Position numbers and translations under genes: made by a program. From the NCBI GenBank assembly GCA_964250225.1, contig CAXUEY010000003.1, forward strand, positions 20,347-84,346: DNA of 64,000 bases, read 5' to 3'. The stretch comes from Paraktedonobacter sp964250225 (GTDB taxonomy: Bacteria > Chloroflexota > Ktedonobacteria > Ktedonobacterales > Ktedonobacteraceae). The notes under the pieces were generated by a model. It saw nothing but the letters and a program-made list of their open reading frames with translations. It was not told the DNA's origin and searched no databases. Of the stretch, positions 34,248 to 42,883 are shown piece by piece; the first letter of the stretch is position 1, and every line of letters begins with the position of its first letter.

Positions 34248-35849
34248 CTATTCGCCAGATTCGCCGGGCGTCGGCCATTTATAGCCGCGTTTGGAGGGGC
34301 GTGTGTTCGGTCCCTCCGGGGCGCTGGTCTTGCGCTTCAAGGCTTTGGCCTTGCTGCCATGCAGACTCTTCATGCCCCCGGTACCCCTGGCGAGGGTTGT
34401 TTTCACCGTTCTCACCGCTTTCGGTTTGGCGGTAGGCAGTTTCCTCGGTCGTGCCGGTTGTTCCACCTGCGTCTCTTCTGCTGCGGCTGGTTGTTCCATC
34501 TGTTCAGTTGTCTCTGAGTCCGCTGGAGTGCGATTCATTAGCGTGCTGGTCTCTTCCGCCACATCGTTCCAGAAACGGGCCTGTTTGCGTTGCGCTGGCC
34601 GCGAGCCTTTCAGCACTCGACCATCGGGCAGACGGGTGACATGTGGTTCAAACTGCTCGGTTTGAGACGCGTTAAAACGTTCGTAGTCACCCTCGAACTG
34701 TTCACCTGGCTGTGCGCGCTCCGCCTCGGCATCGTTGCGTTGGGTCGAGCGATAGCCGCGCTGAGCTGCCGGGCGACTCTGCCAGCGTGGATTATGGTTG
34801 TCGCGTTGTGGCGGGGGACCACCGGGACGACTGCCGCGCGCAAACTGCTCGCGTTCGCGCTCTCCGCGTTCATATCCGCGTGGCCCATCCTCAGGACGAT
34901 AGGCATTGTTGCGTGGTCCACTCTGCTGGAAACGTGGTGGCCGCGTATCCTGATAACGTCCCTCGCCGCCTCGATAGGGTTGATCGGGACCGCGCTGGTC
35001 ACGTGACCAGCGCTCGTGCTGAAAATCGGGCTGGCCACCTCTTGTACGCTGCTCAGGTTCGTTGAAGCGCCGCGCGTCGCTTCCTGGCCGCTGGTAGCTA
35101 TGAGGCGGGGGCGCGGAAAACCGGCGGTATTCTGTTTCGTTAAACGGGCGTCTATCGCCTGCTGGTTCCTCATTACGCCGTTGATAGCCAGCGTTAGAGG
35201 AAGGCCCACGATAGCTGGAGCCAGGTCCATTGAATGGGCGCTTATTGCCCCCTGGCCCCTGGTCACGACGCTGATAGTTAGAATTGGAGGTAGGGCCGCG
35301 ATAGCTAGATCCTTGATCCCGGCGCTGATAGCTGGAATTGGGGGCAGCGGAAGCTCCGCGATAGCCGGCTCCCGGGTCACGGCGCTGATAGTGAGAGTTG
35401 GAGGCAGGGCCGCGATAGCCAGCCCCCTGGTCGCGACGCTGATAGCCAGAGTTGGAGGTGGGCGAAGATCCACGATAGTTGGGGCTATCAAACGGACGTC
35501 TGTCGCTCTCAGATCCTTGATCCCGGCGCTGATAGCCTGTATTGGAGGCAGGCCCGCGATAATTCTCCGGGCGTTCCCCGTAGCCAGGGCGACCATATGA
35601 TGTCCCGTTTCTTCCTGCTGCGGGTCCCGGTCGTTGTGGCTGAAATGGCGGCCTGCCTGTGTTCTGGCGTGTGCGATAGTCGGCGTGGTTGCGGTTCCCG
35701 CCATTTTCCCACGCGCGATCCACTGCGTCGCGGCTCAGTCGCGGGCGCCCAGGCTTGAATGGCTGCTCTTCTCTGTAATTGTTTGAAGGTGTGTGGCGCG
35801 AGGATGGTCGCGTGTCATCTCGGCGCGGCTTATTGAAATCTCTGGTCAT
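34248..35849 (-). CDS. Large disordered Arg/Gly/Tyr-rich repeat protein
   Basis: Function unknown. The 533 residues are almost free of hydrophobic stretches and rich in Arg, Gly, Pro, Gln, Ser, Asn and Tyr. Residues about 97-228 contain six imperfect repeats of the form YRGP-x-SN-xx-YQRRDQG, 19-28 residues apart, and further RPF/YRG motifs follow. A short conserved-looking block (RLPDGRVLKGSRPAQRKQ, then ARFWNDV) lies near residue 420, followed by an acidic and a Lys/Arg-rich tail. No signal peptide or membrane segment is seen. AAAGGA lies before the ATG. The composition resembles RGG/YRG low-complexity RNA-binding proteins that form condensates. Alternative frames are open over long stretches, but only this one has coherent repeats and a ribosome site. 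Confidence 0.75.
   Translation of the reverse strand: MTRDFNKPRRDDTRPSSRHTPSNNYREEQPFKPGRPRLSRDAVDRAWENGGNRNHADYRTRQNTGRPPFQPQRPGPAAGRNGTSYGRPGYGERPENYRGPASNTGYQRRDQGSESDRRPFDSPNYRGSSPTSNSGYQRRDQGAGYRGPASNSHYQRRDPGAGYRGASAAPNSSYQRRDQGSSYRGPTSNSNYQRRDQGPGGNKRPFNGPGSSYRGPSSNAGYQRRNEEPAGDRRPFNETEYRRFSAPPPHSYQRPGSDARRFNEPEQRTRGGQPDFQHERWSRDQRGPDQPYRGGEGRYQDTRPPRFQQSGPRNNAYRPEDGPRGYERGEREREQFARGSRPGGPPPQRDNHNPRWQSRPAAQRGYRSTQRNDAEAERAQPGEQFEGDYERFNASQTEQFEPHVTRLPDGRVLKGSRPAQRKQARFWNDVAEETSTLMNRTPADSETTEQMEQPAAAEETQVEQPARPRKLPTAKPKAVRTVKTTLARGTGGMKSLHGSKAKALKRKTSAPEGPNTRPSKRGYKWPTPGESGE
35166..35561 (-). repeat. Six degenerate coding repeats of the YRG protein
   Basis: DNA counterpart of the six YRGP-SN-YQRRDQG units. 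The repeats differ at many codon positions, so they are old or under selection at protein level, not a recent microsatellite. Confidence 0.7.
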
Positions 35850-36434
35850 GAGTTCCTTTCCAAAAATGGAGGCTATGGTTGTTACAGGGCGAACGGGCTG
35901 GCACGGCTTTTTTCTTTTCCCGTCGCTCCATCGATGTTATGCGCGGCATATATATCCCCGTGTTTGTGGCGCGGAGAAGCTGCTTTTTTTGCTGGGGAAG
36001 CGGGTGCGCGTTACACATGAATGCCGCTTCTTTTAATAGAATGAGCGCCATTACCTGCAGCAAGGTGGATAGTGCTTGCAGATACCCCATTTGGCCGATT
36101 TTTTGAAACAAATCGTTGCTGCTTACCCGCCAGGCCTGGAAGGACGTATAAGCGGCATCTTCGGCTGTTTATTACCTCTGCTTCTGTGCCAGGAGTGTGC
36201 AGGCGTATTGCGTGATCCGCAATCATTGCAGAGTTTTCTGCCTGCACGGGCCGTCTGCTTTCCCAAAACATTGGGATCTCTGGCTTTTATTCCCAATCGA
36301 AAACGCTCTCTGCCATACGTAACCGCTAACTGTGAAGAAGATCTGAGCGCCTGTATTCAGTATATCATATCTCCTCGCTTTCTACGAGGGGAGGAAACCG
36401 GCAAGGATAGTTGCATTGTACAGAAGTACTGCTC
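35850..36434. other. Intergenic region without recognisable gene
   Basis: About 585 bases between two minus-strand genes. Short frames exist on both strands but none has a ribosome site with a protein-like product. It should contain the promoter of the YRG-repeat gene; no good -35/-10 pair was identified. Confidence 0.4.
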
Positions 36435-37460
36435 TTACACTCCCGGCGTCGCGGTTGGCACGGGAATAGGTCCGCTTTTTAAAGGGATCGGCGTGTAGTC
36501 CTGCTTATCATTGCCATACATCGCTACCTGTTGCTGGGCAACCTCATCTGGTAAGAGTGGGCGTAGCATCACAACGTAATAGCTATTTTCTTCGAGAAAT
36601 AGGCTCTGTTGCTGACCATGCAACAAATCGCTGACTATACGCGTAACTTGCTGATCAAGCAAAATTGCGTGCTGGGGGATCGTATAATTGAGACAGCCAA
36701 TGTCCTTATTTGGACTGGTAACATCCTGTGGGACATCTCCACATTCATAGATTGCCGCGTGTGCCAGATTGAGCGTTCTGGTGAGCGTCCAGCGCGGGAT
36801 CGCCTGGTTTTGTTGCGAGGTGAAGTCCTGGCGAAAGGTCTGAGAGACCAGCAGAGCGCTCTCTTGCGAGGTATAGGCCTGCGTTGTGTGGTTCAGCATC
36901 TTGCGGATCGTCGTGATCGCGTCGCCGAGTTGCTGGTAGGCATGCATATCCTGGCTGCTTTCCTGGAGATGGCCGAACGGTCCATAGATAAACTGGTATT
37001 TTTTGTTGTTCAACATCACCTGGAGCAGAACCGCATTCTGGTCGGGAATATCGTGAAAGACCTGGCGCGGCAATTGCAACAGATTATCGGTGCTGGTCAG
37101 CGTGTGCAACAAACCTTGCAGTGCCTCGCTTGAGATGGTACCCTGTTGTGGTTGCAGACCAGGCCCCGTGATAAACGTGCCATCTCCATAAAGGCTGATC
37201 TCTGGCATCACTTCGAGCTTTCCTACCTTGCCGCCGCCATAAAACAGGCGTAGCAGCACATCGGAAGAACGGGTGCTATAGGTGAAGGCGCTCCCACTAT
37301 CCGTTTGCAATATTTTGTGTGTATCGCTACCTTTGCCCTCGTCACACGCCGTTATTACTAATGCGATCACAAAGAGTAGCAATATACTGGCGAGATAATT
37401 CCTACTATATATGCCATTGTGACTGGAAGACGTTTTATGCGCTATTGGTGCTATATTCAT
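36435..37460 (-). CDS. Hypothetical lipoprotein
   Basis: Unknown function. A lipoprotein signal with a polar 20-residue arm, hydrophobic core (LASILLLFVIALVI) and lipobox ITAC places the Cys near residue 39. The mature part has a segment LRLFYGGGKVGKLEVMPEIS, then LYGDGTFITG, and alternating polar helices and strands without a known motif; two further Cys (YECGDV, DIGCLNY) could form a disulfide. The C-terminus is Pro-rich. It lies alone between speB and the disordered-protein gene, both on the same strand. Confidence 0.7.
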   Translation of the reverse strand: MNIAPIAHKTSSSHNGIYSRNYLASILLLFVIALVITACDEGKGSDTHKILQTDSGSAFTYSTRSSDVLLRLFYGGGKVGKLEVMPEISLYGDGTFITGPGLQPQQGTISSEALQGLLHTLTSTDNLLQLPRQVFHDIPDQNAVLLQVMLNNKKYQFIYGPFGHLQESSQDMHAYQQLGDAITTIRKMLNHTTQAYTSQESALLVSQTFRQDFTSQQNQAIPRWTLTRTLNLAHAAIYECGDVPQDVTSPNKDIGCLNYTIPQHAILLDQQVTRIVSDLLHGQQQSLFLEENSYYVVMLRPLLPDEVAQQQVAMYGNDKQDYTPIPLKSGPIPVPTATPGV

Positions 37461-37610
37461 CGTGCGTAACGCCCTTGAGAGTTAACTATAGTCATTATAC
37501 CCGGCGAATCGAAAATGCGTGGGAAAGATCAGGGGCAACGTGCAAAGCGACTGCAAAGGCCAGCATGAAATAGTTACTCCCTTTGGCAGCTTCTTCCGAA
37601 AAAAAGGAGG

Positions 37611-38501
37611 TTAGCGTGTGTTCTGGGCGTATTCCGCGTGGAAGCGATAGCCAATCATCTTATACACCAGCTTCGCGGCCAGGAAATCGGCGCGTGTCTG
37701 ACCCTCCAGCGGGCAGAGTTCTACCACATCCATACCAACGACCGTCGTGCGCTGGCAGATCTCGCGGAAGAGGTTCAGCAGTTGGTACCAGTGCAGGCCG
37801 CCTGGTTCAGGTGTGCCGACAGCGGGCATTTCGCCTGGATCGATGGCATCCAGGTCGATGGTGACATAGGTGTGTTTGCTCAGGCGTTGCCAGGGTATGT
37901 TAGCTGTGCCGTTAGCGAGCTGATAGCCCCAGACGATAGCGACATCTGGTCTGCTTTTGAGAAATTGCGCCTCTTCCGGGCTAAAGCTGCGAATGCCGAT
38001 CTCCGTCAACGGAATGCCCATCTCGACCACGCGCCGTTCGATGGAGGCGTGGGAGAGCTGCGTCCCTTCGTAGCTATCGCGCAGGTCGCCGTGAGCATCG
38101 ATATGGATGACGGTCAGGTCGGGGAAATAGTCGCGCACCGCAGCAATGGGAGGCGCGGAAAGGGAGTGCTCGCCGCCGAGGATCAGGGGAAGCTGACCGC
38201 GCGCAAGCACCTCGCGTGTGGCCTCACCGGTGGCGTGCAGGGCTGCTGGGTGGCTCAAGCCCGTATAGTCCAGGGCTGGTCGGGTATAGACGCCAACTTC
38301 AATGGGGCACCAATCCAGTTCTTCATCGTAAAGTTCCATCTGACTGGAGGCATCCAGAATCGCCTGTGGCCCATGTTGAGTGCCTGTCATATAGCAGACG
38401 CTATACTCTAGCGGGGCCGGAATAATCGCCACGCGCGCGGTGGCTGGGTCGCAATATGGCGCATCGGGCGCACCAAACTGGGTCACAGGCGAATCGGTCA
38501 T
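37611..38501 (-). CDS. speB: Agmatinase / ureohydrolase family (SpeB)
   Basis: A binuclear manganese ureohydrolase. The metal ligands appear in order: GGEHS (the usual form is GGDHS, so here Glu replaces Asp), HIDAHGDLRD, and TIDLDAIDP; GMDVVELCP follows. It probably hydrolyses agmatine, or aminopropylagmatine, releasing urea. ATG 38501 follows the speD stop by 22 bases and begins the conserved domain; an open frame extends further up through speD but is not used. The pairing with speD puts it in spermidine synthesis; in some thermophiles the same pair processes N1-aminopropylagmatine. The aminopropyltransferase gene is not in the window. Confidence 0.88.
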   Translation of the reverse strand: MTDSPVTQFGAPDAPYCDPATARVAIIPAPLEYSVCYMTGTQHGPQAILDASSQMELYDEELDWCPIEVGVYTRPALDYTGLSHPAALHATGEATREVLARGQLPLILGGEHSLSAPPIAAVRDYFPDLTVIHIDAHGDLRDSYEGTQLSHASIERRVVEMGIPLTEIGIRSFSPEEAQFLKSRPDVAIVWGYQLANGTANIPWQRLSKHTYVTIDLDAIDPGEMPAVGTPEPGGLHWYQLLNLFREICQRTTVVGMDVVELCPLEGQTRADFLAAKLVYKMIGYRFHAEYAQNTR

Positions 38502-38523
38502 AGTATCACAATCTTCTTTCTTC

Positions 38524-38955
38524 TTAGCGCACCGCCTGTTTCGCCATGCGCGCGGCCATGGCAGCCTCGTAACGCACTGGATCAGGGTTTTCGGGCCGCA
38601 GTGAACGCGTCGCGCGAACCACAAAGTGCGTTTCAACGTCATCGGTCTGGAACACCTCTTTCGCAAACGCGATGGCATCTTCCTGACTAAATTCTTTGCA
38701 CGAACAGATGTCGATATCAACCTCACCGTATTCTGGCCAGGCATGCATGCTGATATGGCTCTGCGCGATTACCACGAAACCCGACATGCCCGCGTCCAGC
38801 GGATTGGAAGTTTCGATATCGTACAGATGGACCGGGCTGACCTTTTCCATATCAACCCGCGCCGGGTACTCGTCCAGCACGCGCCGCAGCAATGGCTCGT
38901 TGCTGAGTATCTCACGACTGCACCCGTAAAGCTCCAACATCAAATGCACCAGCAT
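38524..38955 (-). CDS. speD: S-adenosylmethionine decarboxylase proenzyme (prokaryotic class)
   Basis: The small self-cleaving pyruvoyl enzyme that makes decarboxylated AdoMet, the aminopropyl donor for spermidine. The cleavage region AQSHISMHAWPE has the Ser that becomes pyruvoyl, the processing His five residues later and the catalytic Cys twenty residues after the Ser (ICSC). The residue before the Ser is Gln, where most relatives have Glu. ATG 38955 gives 143 residues, but the nearest ribosome-like GAGGAG is 12 bases away; ATG 39030 would add 25 residues. It is directly upstream of speB. An inverted repeat (CATTAGCT/AGCTAATG, 39070-39090) lies upstream. Confidence 0.9.
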   Translation of the reverse strand: MLVHLMLELYGCSREILSNEPLLRRVLDEYPARVDMEKVSPVHLYDIETSNPLDAGMSGFVVIAQSHISMHAWPEYGEVDIDICSCKEFSQEDAIAFAKEVFQTDDVETHFVVRATRSLRPENPDPVRYEAAMAARMAKQAVR

Positions 38956-39606
38956 CTTTTTTGCTTTCTCCTCTTGATTTGTACCAAAGTTACTTGCCGC
39001 CGCCACTATCCATACAGGGATAGCGCCCAATCGACCGTGTCCTCAAAATAGACACTGAAAGATATTTTACATTAGCTAGTCAAGCTAATGCAAAGTTTTT
39101 TCCACCTAAATATCATCTCCTTTACCACGTCCCTGGAGGCGATCTAGTAACAGCACCCGCCTGGAAAGCCAACTCAGGTTTTTTGCCGTGTGCCCAGAGG
39201 TTCATAAGTGGCCGCCAAAAATGGGGTGATTGGGTGTCAACATTGGTGTCAAAATGGGCTATCAATAAACATGCCTGAGGGCGCTTGAGAGTGTGAACAA
39301 GACCCTCTCGAAATGACGATGTATGATGTCACAAGTTTTGAGCGATTGGTACACACTTTCAATCACCCTAAAAGCGAGAGATTCTCTCAGATTACTCAAT
39401 AAATAGTTACACGGCTCTGGCGCTTCAGTTTAGCCGCAAGGGTCAGCAAGACGATGGGAGGCTTGCAACGCTTCCTCGAATAGTGCATTGAGCCGTTAAG
39501 AGCAACTGATTCGTGCAAATAAGGAGAGGCAATCGTCCTTTTCCTTGCTGATGAGATAGGATGGGATGACACGGGCCAAAGAATGACAAGGATAAGGAGA
39601 ATAATC
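38956..39606. other. Divergent intergenic region (speD / YihY-like)
   Basis: No gene is seen in about 650 bases. It contains the 21-base palindrome CATTAGCT-N5-AGCTAATG at 39070-39090 upstream of speD and two short direct copies of a GGTGTCAA motif near 39231-39255. Confidence 0.4.
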
Positions 39607-40812
39607 ATGGCTACTAGCTCCCATCATGGCTTTCCAGGGGAAGCAGAAGAGGCTGCAAAAGCGGGCGCAACCACTCTGCAGAAATTTTTTACCAAATTCA
39701 ATAACGATTGGGTTATGAACTTTGCCGCAGGGCTTGCTTTTAACCTCATTACGGCGCTTTTACCCATCTTGATCGCCCTGATTGCTATCGTGGGCTTAAC
39801 GCTTGGGAACCTGAATCCCGGCAAAGAAGCACAACTGCTCAGCAGCCTGAAAGGGATTTTTCCTGGCGCCGGGAATTTTCTGCAACTGGCTTCTGCCTCC
39901 CTCCAAAAAAGCGCTGGTTTACTGAGCATCGTTGCTCTGCTTCTGGCTCTCTTTGGTGGTTCACGGCTCTTTGTTACGCTGGAAGGGTACTTTGATATTA
40001 TCTATCATACTCCTCCTCGAGGGTTTTTGAAGCAAAATCTCATGGCCATCGGGATGCTGCTGATCTTTATTGTCTTAACCGTCCCCGTGGTGTTTGCTTC
40101 CTCGATCCCTGCCGTCCTGCAAGCAGCAGCCCATCAGATTCCTGGCAATGGTTTGCTTATTGGCCTGCTTGGGATTGTGGTCTCGATATTTCTCACGTGG
40201 GTCTTATTTGAGGCCATTTATCTGGTGGTGCCTAACCAGCATATCAGCTTCCGCCACAGCTGGCTGGGAGCAGTGGTCGCTGCCGTCCTCCTCCAGGTGT
40301 ATCTCGCACTGTTTCCTTTCTACGTCTCGCACTTTTTGGGCAGCTATAATAATAATGTCGCTCCAACCGCCGGCTTTGCAGTAATCCTTCTGCTCTTTTT
40401 CTACTACTTCGCGGTGATTCTGCTGCTGGGTGCTGAAATGAATGCCTTCTTTGCAGAGGGCATCCAATCGACCCCGGATAATCTGGCGGTCATGGTCCAT
40501 ACCCTTACCAGTCATTTGCCCACAACCGAAAAAGATCGGAGCGAACAGGCCACTCCCTCGCATAAGCCCGGCCAGCCTGCCGATATGCGACCAAAAAGTG
40601 AGGCAGAGCAGCTACAAGCCCGCGCCCAAGCTGCCCCCTCCACCAACTCAGACCAGGGTTCAGCAGAACAGGCTCATACGCATGCGGTGCAGAAGCATAA
40701 GGCGAAGTCAGCAGCTTCCGGTTCACCGCGCTGGCTGTTCTTTGCGGAGGCTCTCACAGGGACTGCGCTCGCATTCATTGTGCAGCTTTTTCAGCAGCGG
40801 CGTCACAAATAA
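39607..40812 (+). CDS. YihY/BrkB-family inner membrane protein
   Basis: Six hydrophobic segments with family marks: FAAGLAFNLITALLPILIAL, ALFGGSRLFVTLEGYFDIIY, NLMAIGMLLIFIVLTVPVVF, a YLVVPNQHISFRHSWLGA loop, and FYYFAVILLLGAEMNAFFAEG. The family was once misnamed ribonuclease BN; its role is unknown, possibly transport or export. The C-terminal 120 residues are polar and Gln/Ala/Lys-rich, ending in a last hydrophobic stretch (WLFFAEALTGTALAFIV), which is atypical. ATG 39607 has AAGGAG 6 bases upstream; ATG 39583 has none. Confidence 0.88.
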   Translation: MATSSHHGFPGEAEEAAKAGATTLQKFFTKFNNDWVMNFAAGLAFNLITALLPILIALIAIVGLTLGNLNPGKEAQLLSSLKGIFPGAGNFLQLASASLQKSAGLLSIVALLLALFGGSRLFVTLEGYFDIIYHTPPRGFLKQNLMAIGMLLIFIVLTVPVVFASSIPAVLQAAAHQIPGNGLLIGLLGIVVSIFLTWVLFEAIYLVVPNQHISFRHSWLGAVVAAVLLQVYLALFPFYVSHFLGSYNNNVAPTAGFAVILLLFFYYFAVILLLGAEMNAFFAEGIQSTPDNLAVMVHTLTSHLPTTEKDRSEQATPSHKPGQPADMRPKSEAEQLQARAQAAPSTNSDQGSAEQAHTHAVQKHKAKSAASGSPRWLFFAEALTGTALAFIVQLFQQRRHK

Positions 40813-40924
40813 GCGGCGTTGTTCTTAACACGATGCAGATAAATGATGTGGTTTTGCACTCTCTGCCATTTTAATGGCCTGTTGATCTGTATAAATAGCC
40901 AACTCAGTGATGGTATTTTATACA

Positions 40925-41761
40925 CTATTTGTCTTTCCCAAATAAAGACTCTGCGCCGTTGGGGTGGTATGCGGATGGGAAACGGGGCTGGCGCTTCTCG
41001 CGGAGCGCGGCAACGCCCTCGGAGACATCGGGACCCAGGAAGCAGAGCATTTCGTAGGCGGCTGACTGGTCAAAGATGGGGCCGGCGGTTTTGAGCCAGT
41101 TGTTGAGCGCGCGTTTGGTCCAGCGGATGGCGAGCTGCGAACCGCTGGCAAGCCGTTCGGCGATGGCGAGCGCTTCGGGGAGCACCTGATCACGGGGCAG
41201 CGCTTTCGTAACCATGCCGATGCGCTCGGCTTCAAGGCCGGTGAGCATTTCGCCGGTCAGCAGGTAATAACGGGCTTTGGCGATACCTGCCAGTAGCGGC
41301 CAGAGGATCGCCGCGTGATCGCCAGCCGCGACTCCCAGCTTGACGTGCCCATCGCCCAGCCGCGCATCCTCAGCACAGATCGAGATATCGGCCATCAGCG
41401 CCACAACCAGTCCGGCACCCACGGCGACCCCGTTGATCGCCGAGACTATAGGCTTCTCGCAGTTGATGATATTGTAGACCAGGTCGCTCATCTCGCTGAG
41501 CATAGAGGACACGCGCTCATAGTCGCCGATCATGCGCTGTATCATCGCCAGGTCTCCACCAGCGGAAAAAGCCTGGCCCGCGCCTGTGACCACGACTACC
41601 CGCGTCTCAGGATCGCTGGAGACCTCCGTCCAGATCCTGGCCAGTTCGCTGTGCATAATTTCATCGGTGGCGTTGTACTTCTCCGGCTGGTTGAGCGTGA
41701 TTAACAGGACGCCGCGCGCGCGCTGTTCGAGCGTCAACTGCTTGTAATCGCTGTATGCCAT
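40925..41761 (-). CDS. Enoyl-CoA hydratase/isomerase (crotonase family)
   Basis: Crotonase fold: ITLNQPEKYNATD, VVVTGAGQAFSAGGDLAMI (oxyanion hole), and AINGVAVGAGLVVALMADISICAEDARLGDGHVKLGV. In the segment where hydratases have a Glu in the PE(V/I)xLG line the sequence is GDGHVKLGVAAGDHA, so the usual second Glu of hydratases is not obvious; the exact reaction (hydration, isomerisation or hydrolysis) remains open. In the cluster it would hydrate an unsaturated or glutaconyl-type CoA ester. AAGGAG lies 9 bases before the ATG. It follows the SDR gene by about 90 bases on the minus strand, in one operon under the first CAAACAA operator. Confidence 0.9.
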   Translation of the reverse strand: MAYSDYKQLTLEQRARGVLLITLNQPEKYNATDEIMHSELARIWTEVSSDPETRVVVVTGAGQAFSAGGDLAMIQRMIGDYERVSSMLSEMSDLVYNIINCEKPIVSAINGVAVGAGLVVALMADISICAEDARLGDGHVKLGVAAGDHAAILWPLLAGIAKARYYLLTGEMLTGLEAERIGMVTKALPRDQVLPEALAIAERLASGSQLAIRWTKRALNNWLKTAGPIFDQSAAYEMLCFLGPDVSEGVAALREKRQPRFPSAYHPNGAESLFGKDK

Positions 41762-41850
41762 ATGCTCGTTCTCCTTGAATTGTGCAGATTAGTGTCGCCA
41801 GTCGCCTGGCCTGGTCTCGCAGGCTCGAAACGTCTCTGGACGTATGATCG

Positions 41851-42597
41851 TTACGCCATCGTCAGGCCGCCACTCACGCTGAGGGTCTGGCCGGTGATGT
41901 ACGCTGCCTCGTCAGAGGCAAGAAAGGCGACTGCATGGGCCAGATCCTCTGGACGAGCCAGGCGCCTGAAAGGGATCGACTTTTCTAGCGCGTCTCTGAG
42001 TTTGGGGTACTCTACGCTGATCTCGGCGAAAAGTGGTGTGTCGGCGGGACCAGGGCAGACGCAGTTGATGTTGATCTGGTAGCGCGCCATCTCGCGGGCG
42101 AGCGTCTTGGTGAAAGCGATGATGCCGCCCTTCGCCGCCGAGTAGACCGCCTCGCCGGACGACCCGACCCGCCCGGCGTCCGAGCCGATATTCACGACTT
42201 CCCCGGACCCCTGCGCGACCATGATTGGCAGGACGGCCTTGCAGCAGTGCAGCGTCCCGTAGAGGTTGATTGCGATGACCTTTGTCCAGTCGGCCTCATC
42301 GCTCTGTAGAAAAGGCGCCACTTTGTCCCAACCAGCGTTATTCACCAGGATATCTACGCGCCCGTAACGCTCCATGACCGCTTTTACCATCGCCTCAACC
42401 GACTCTTTTGTGGTCACGTCTACTCGCAGCCCGCACGCATCTCCACCGAGAGCCCGCGCCGCCTCTTGTGCTGATCGCTCATCGATATCCGCGATAGCCA
42501 CGCGCGCGCCCTCAACAGCGAGCCGGGCGGCGATACCCCGTCCGATGCCCCGTCCAGCTCCTGTGACGATGGCCACTCTGCTCTCAAGTTTTCCCAT
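41851..42597 (-). CDS. SDR dehydrogenase, BadH-like (hydroxyacyl-CoA)
   Basis: Classical short-chain dehydrogenase: TGAGRGIGRGIA cofactor loop, D-I-D after the second strand (NAD preference), NNAG, and a catalytic Ser-Tyr-Lys in GSDAGRVGSS/GEAVYSAAKGG. The lines NNAGWDKVAPFL, SDAGRVGSSGEAVY and TGQTLSVSGGLTM match 2-hydroxycyclohexanecarboxyl-CoA dehydrogenase (BadH) more closely than generic FabG proteins, so a cyclic or bulky hydroxyacyl-CoA is a possible substrate (from memory of the family, not a search). AAGGAAA precedes the start. It is the first gene of the minus-strand arm of the cluster. Confidence 0.88.
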   Translation of the reverse strand: MGKLESRVAIVTGAGRGIGRGIAARLAVEGARVAIADIDERSAQEAARALGGDACGLRVDVTTKESVEAMVKAVMERYGRVDILVNNAGWDKVAPFLQSDEADWTKVIAINLYGTLHCCKAVLPIMVAQGSGEVVNIGSDAGRVGSSGEAVYSAAKGGIIAFTKTLAREMARYQININCVCPGPADTPLFAEISVEYPKLRDALEKSIPFRRLARPEDLAHAVAFLASDEAAYITGQTLSVSGGLTMA

Positions 42598-42654
42598 CAG
42601 GTTTCCTTCCCCTATGCAGCGCCTTGTGTCGCGCTTCTTTCACCTGGAAACACA

Positions 42655-42706
42655 CAAACAAACGCTTGTTTGTATCACTGTATCATGCGAGCGAAAAACG
42701 TGTCAA
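42655..42706 (-). promoter_or_regulatory. Promoter and palindromic operator of the SDR-hydratase arm
   Basis: Minus-strand TTGACA (42706-42701), 18-base spacer, TACAGT (42682-42677), then the palindrome CAAACAAACGCTTGTTTG (42655-42672), 7-8 bp arms around ACGC, four bases downstream of the -10 box. Confidence 0.75.
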
Positions 42707-42771
42707 CGTTCTGGCTGAAGCGGGGAGTTTTTTGCCTTCACGCGTGCTGCCAGGTAGACAGGGGAGTTTTT

Positions 42772-42828
42772 TTGACAGCTTTTCTCAGCTTATGATATGC
42801 TTTACATAGGCAAACAAACGCTTGTTTG
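42772..42828 (+). promoter_or_regulatory. Promoter and palindromic operator of the carboxyltransferase arm
   Basis: TTGACA (42772-42777), 18-base spacer, TATGCT (42796-42801), then an identical copy of CAAACAAACGCTTGTTTG at 42811-42828, covering the expected transcription start. The architecture mirrors the minus-strand promoter 156 bases away. Confidence 0.75.
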
Positions 42829-42883
42829 CATCCACCAATGCCTGGAGCGTGGGATACGCTCGTTTTGAATGGATATGTGATCT

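Noticed and set aside
35166..35561. Possible CRISPR or satellite array
   Set aside because: The repeats are degenerate, of variable length and in frame with a protein; no constant repeat/spacer structure.
34610..35704. Long alternative frame (364 codons) within the YRG-repeat gene, and plus-strand frames at 34590-35600
   Set aside because: They mirror the repetitive, GC-biased composition; the products are low-complexity without motifs, and only the 34248-35849 frame has coherent repeats, a ribosome site and a normal end.
36076..36498. 140-codon plus-strand frame
   Set aside because: Overlaps the end of the lipoprotein gene, no ribosome site, no motif.
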